The position numbers and the translations under genes were made by a program. This document shows positions 49,011 to 50,549 of a stretch of DNA of 50,549 bases, piece after piece. Location of the stretch: positions 1 through 50,549 of the forward strand of contig JAVVPF010000023.1 of assembly GCA_036655895.1 (NCBI GenBank), written 5' to 3'. The notes beneath the pieces are model-generated. The model did no database searches and had not been told where the DNA came from. It was given only the letters and a program-made list of their open reading frames with translations. How positions within the stretch are numbered: position 1 is the stretch's first letter; each line of letters starts with the position of its first letter. Origin of the DNA: Cloacibacillus sp. GTDB lineage: Bacteria > Synergistota > Synergistia > Synergistales > Synergistaceae.

Positions 49011-49880
49011 ATGGCTGCTTTATTAAAGGGCGCGGAAACGGCAAAAGCTCTGACCGAGAAGTTACAGATCAAGGCTTCAAGGCTGCGGGCAAGAGGCGTG
49101 ACTCCTTGCCTCGCGATAGTGCGGGTGGGCGCGCGCGAGGACGATCTTTCTTATGAACGCAGCGCATTGAAGCGCTGCGATAAGGTGGGCATAAGCGTCC
49201 GCCAGGTGATACTGCCGGAATCTGTGCCTCAGGATAAATTGCTTGCGGAGATGCACGCTCTCAATCAGGACGACAAGATACACGGAGTGCTCATATTCCG
49301 CCCCCTGCCCCGGCACATAGACGGCGAGGCCGTCCGCGCCTCTCTTTTGCCCGCTAAAGATATGGACGGCATCACAGATGGCTCTCTCGCCGCGGTCTTT
49401 GTCGGAAGCGACGGCGGCTATGCGCCCTGCACGGCCGCCTCCTGCCTGGAACTGCTGAAATACAACAACATTCCCATCTCAGGCCGCCGCGCCGTGGTGG
49501 TAGGGCGCAGCCTCGTCATTGGCAAGCCCGTCTCCATGCTGCTGCTGGGCGAAAACGCAACCGTCACCACCTGCCACAGCCGCTCAAAAAATCTTCACGC
49601 AATTTGCAAAGAGGCGGATATTCTGGTGGTTGCGGCCGGCAAGGCCGGCATGATTGGCGCGGAGTGTGCCAGAGAGGGGCAGGTTGTGCTGGACGTAGGC
49701 ATACATGTGGACGACGGCGGCAACATCTGCGGCGACACGCGCTTCTCCGAGGTTGAGCCCATCGTGGAGGCCATCAGCCCCGTCCCCGGCGGAGTTGGGG
49801 CCGTCACCACCGCCATCCTTGCCGGCAACGTCATAGCCGCGGCGGAGAAAACGCTGGAATGTGGCGCGCACAGCCTTTGA
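49011..49880 (+). CDS. folD: FolD-family methylenetetrahydrofolate dehydrogenase, probably lacking cyclohydrolase activity
   Basis: A protein of 289 residues with the usual two FolD domains. The NAD(P) motif VVVGRSLVIGKPVSMLL is at about 162-178, the PLP block reads FRPLP (96-100), and KDMDG is at 116-120. By eye, the Lys that follows the conserved Tyr in E. coli FolD (Lys54) is Ala52 here (Y48-ERSA), and the Gln of the VQLPLP block (Gln98) is Phe96. Both are needed for the cyclohydrolase half-reaction in studied FolD enzymes. The protein may therefore be a dehydrogenase only, working with FchA encoded 23 bases upstream. GGAGG precedes the start. Confidence 0.9.
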   Translation: MAALLKGAETAKALTEKLQIKASRLRARGVTPCLAIVRVGAREDDLSYERSALKRCDKVGISVRQVILPESVPQDKLLAEMHALNQDDKIHGVLIFRPLPRHIDGEAVRASLLPAKDMDGITDGSLAAVFVGSDGGYAPCTAASCLELLKYNNIPISGRRAVVVGRSLVIGKPVSMLLLGENATVTTCHSRSKNLHAICKEADILVVAAGKAGMIGAECAREGQVVLDVGIHVDDGGNICGDTRFSEVEPIVEAISPVPGGVGAVTTAILAGNVIAAAEKTLECGAHSL

Positions 49881-49911
49881 TATTCTGACCTGACCCGCTT
49901 GAGGCTGAAAA

Positions 49912-49948
49912 CTCCGTGCGCCGTTTCTTGAAATACCGGCGCACGGAG
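49912..49948. terminator. Hairpin after folD
   Basis: CTCCGTGCGCC (49912-49922) pairs perfectly with GGCGCACGGAG (49938-49948). There is no T run beyond it, so a classic rho-independent end is uncertain. Confidence 0.45.
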
Positions 49949-49955
49949 GCAGCGT

Positions 49956-49968
49956 CCCCCCCCCCCCC
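49956..49968. repeat. Homopolymeric C tract (13 C)
   Basis: Thirteen consecutive C residues lie in the folD-CGGC intergenic region, about 70 bases upstream of the likely -35 of the next gene. Such tracts are prone to slippage and also to sequencing error. Confidence 0.9.
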
Positions 49969-50036
49969 GCGTTGGCGCCGTATGGGAGTATAACGCGAGC
50001 TTCAAAACCTCCATGCGCCGGTTATATTTGCGGCGC

Positions 50037-50064
50037 TTGCAGGGCGCCGCTCTGCGGCTATAAT
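50037..50064 (+). promoter_or_regulatory. Promoter for the CGGC-domain gene
   Basis: TTGCAG (50037-50042), a 16-base spacer and a perfect TATAAT (50059-50064). The leader is about 30 bases and the ATG is at 50103. Confidence 0.6.
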
Positions 50065-50102
50065 AGCTTTACGGGAAATAATTTTATCGGGGGGAATCTT
50101 TT

Positions 50103-50549
50103 ATGAGCATCAAACTTGTCGTCATCATCCAGTGCGAAGTGGCGCGCCGCAGGTGCAGCGGCTTTGCCTGCATGAAATGCTTCTACGACCGCGAAGGATT
50201 TTTTGAGGAATGCGGCTACGGCCCTGATACGCGCTACATCGCCTTCGACTGCGGCGGCTGCTGCGGCGGGAGCGTCGCCTCGCACCTTGAGCATCTCTCA
50301 AACAAGCTGCGCGCGCAGACCGACGTCAAAAAGGATGAAGTGGCGGTGCATCTCGCCTCCTGCGTGACTACCGACAATTATCATCACGACCGCTGCCCGA
50401 ACCTCGAATACATCAAGGCCATAGTGCTGAAAAAGGGCTATAAAAATATTGCGTACGGCACCTTCAAAAGCACCAACGCGACAAAAAAGCGCGCAGAAGG
50501 CCTTTATAAGGATCACGAAATGGAGACCTTCCACGACTGCGAAGCCGAG
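50103..50549 (+). CDS. CGGC domain-containing protein (3' end beyond the window)
   Basis: The frame is open from ATG 50103 to the last base of the window (149 codons). A GGGG stretch precedes the start. The protein is Cys-rich: CSGFACMKC early (about residues 18-26), the defining DCGGCCGG motif near residue 50, then ASCVTTDNYHHDRCPN near 90. The CGGC family of anaerobes is thought to bind metal ions through these Cys residues, but its role is not established. It has its own promoter and stands alone here. The 3' end is not visible. Confidence 0.8.
   Translation, partial: MSIKLVVIIQCEVARRRCSGFACMKCFYDREGFFEECGYGPDTRYIAFDCGGCCGGSVASHLEHLSNKLRAQTDVKKDEVAVHLASCVTTDNYHHDRCPNLEYIKAIVLKKGYKNIAYGTFKSTNATKKRAEGLYKDHEMETFHDCEAE

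Noticed and set aside
1-50549. CRISPR arrays, tRNA, rRNA and intact insertion sequences
   Set aside because: No regularly spaced repeats, tRNA-like cloverleaf, rRNA sequence or transposase was recognised by reading. Dedicated searches were not possible.

Overview
The window reads as a stretch of bacterial chromosome with about 55-60% GC in most genes and dense coding on both strands. The best taxonomic clue is the protein at 29788-31428, which ends in an SGCNAG tail, a hydrophobic segment and a basic end, as in the Synerg-CTERM sorting signal of Synergistota. The gene content (glycine cleavage system, peptidases, amino-acid decarboxylase, TRAP and sodium symporters, no sugar-uptake genes) fits an anaerobic amino-acid and peptide fermenter such as Cloacibacillus or Synergistes. 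The genus is inference. No rRNA, tRNA, CRISPR array or intact insertion sequence was seen.

Layout. 1-3000: end of a TPR-like protein, then a C1 peptidase and a Sel1-repeat protein on the minus strand. 3039-3375: a compact unit resembling a type I toxin-antitoxin locus, with a 29-residue membrane peptide and a convergent antisense RNA. 3498-4688: PreA-like flavoprotein. 4829-6549: a self-overlapping XRE regulator / ImmA-IrrE peptidase / PIN-domain cassette behind a palindromic operator. 6546-10444: LysR regulator, purine-type phosphoribosyltransferase plus NCS2 permease, BioY, and a BFD-type [2Fe-2S] protein. 10604-13288: DUF2922/DUF1659 pair, MATE exporter, cytidylate-kinase-like protein. 13442-15185: a winged-helix protein and a DnaI-like helicase loader. 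15333-21535: aspartate 4-decarboxylase, sodium symporter, peptidase T, GntR regulator, DNA glycosylase.

21540-24640 is a lower-GC segment with an M28 lipoprotein peptidase and three decayed fragments: an XRE antitoxin tail, a piece related to the glycosylase upstream, and a piece related to the tail of the diguanylate cyclase gene near 31.6 kb. 24655-25398 holds two divergent XRE genes around a palindromic operator. 25515-29662 is a TAXI-type TRAP transporter with an alanine-racemase-family gene between its binding protein and its permease.

29788-38923 holds the GLUG-repeat surface protein and a two-gene cyclic-di-GMP operon (an EAL phosphodiesterase with two periplasmic ligand-binding domains, translationally coupled to a GGDEF cyclase). 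After a second LysR gene and an SGNH hydrolase comes a full glycine-cleavage operon, gcvT-gcvH-gcvPA-gcvPB-lplA-lpdA (41467-48169), followed beyond a terminator by fchA-folD (48358-49880). Together these oxidise glycine to CO2, ammonia and methylene-THF, then carry the one-carbon unit to formyl-THF. The FolD lacks residues needed for cyclohydrolase activity, and FchA next to it can supply that step. The window ends inside a CGGC-domain protein gene.
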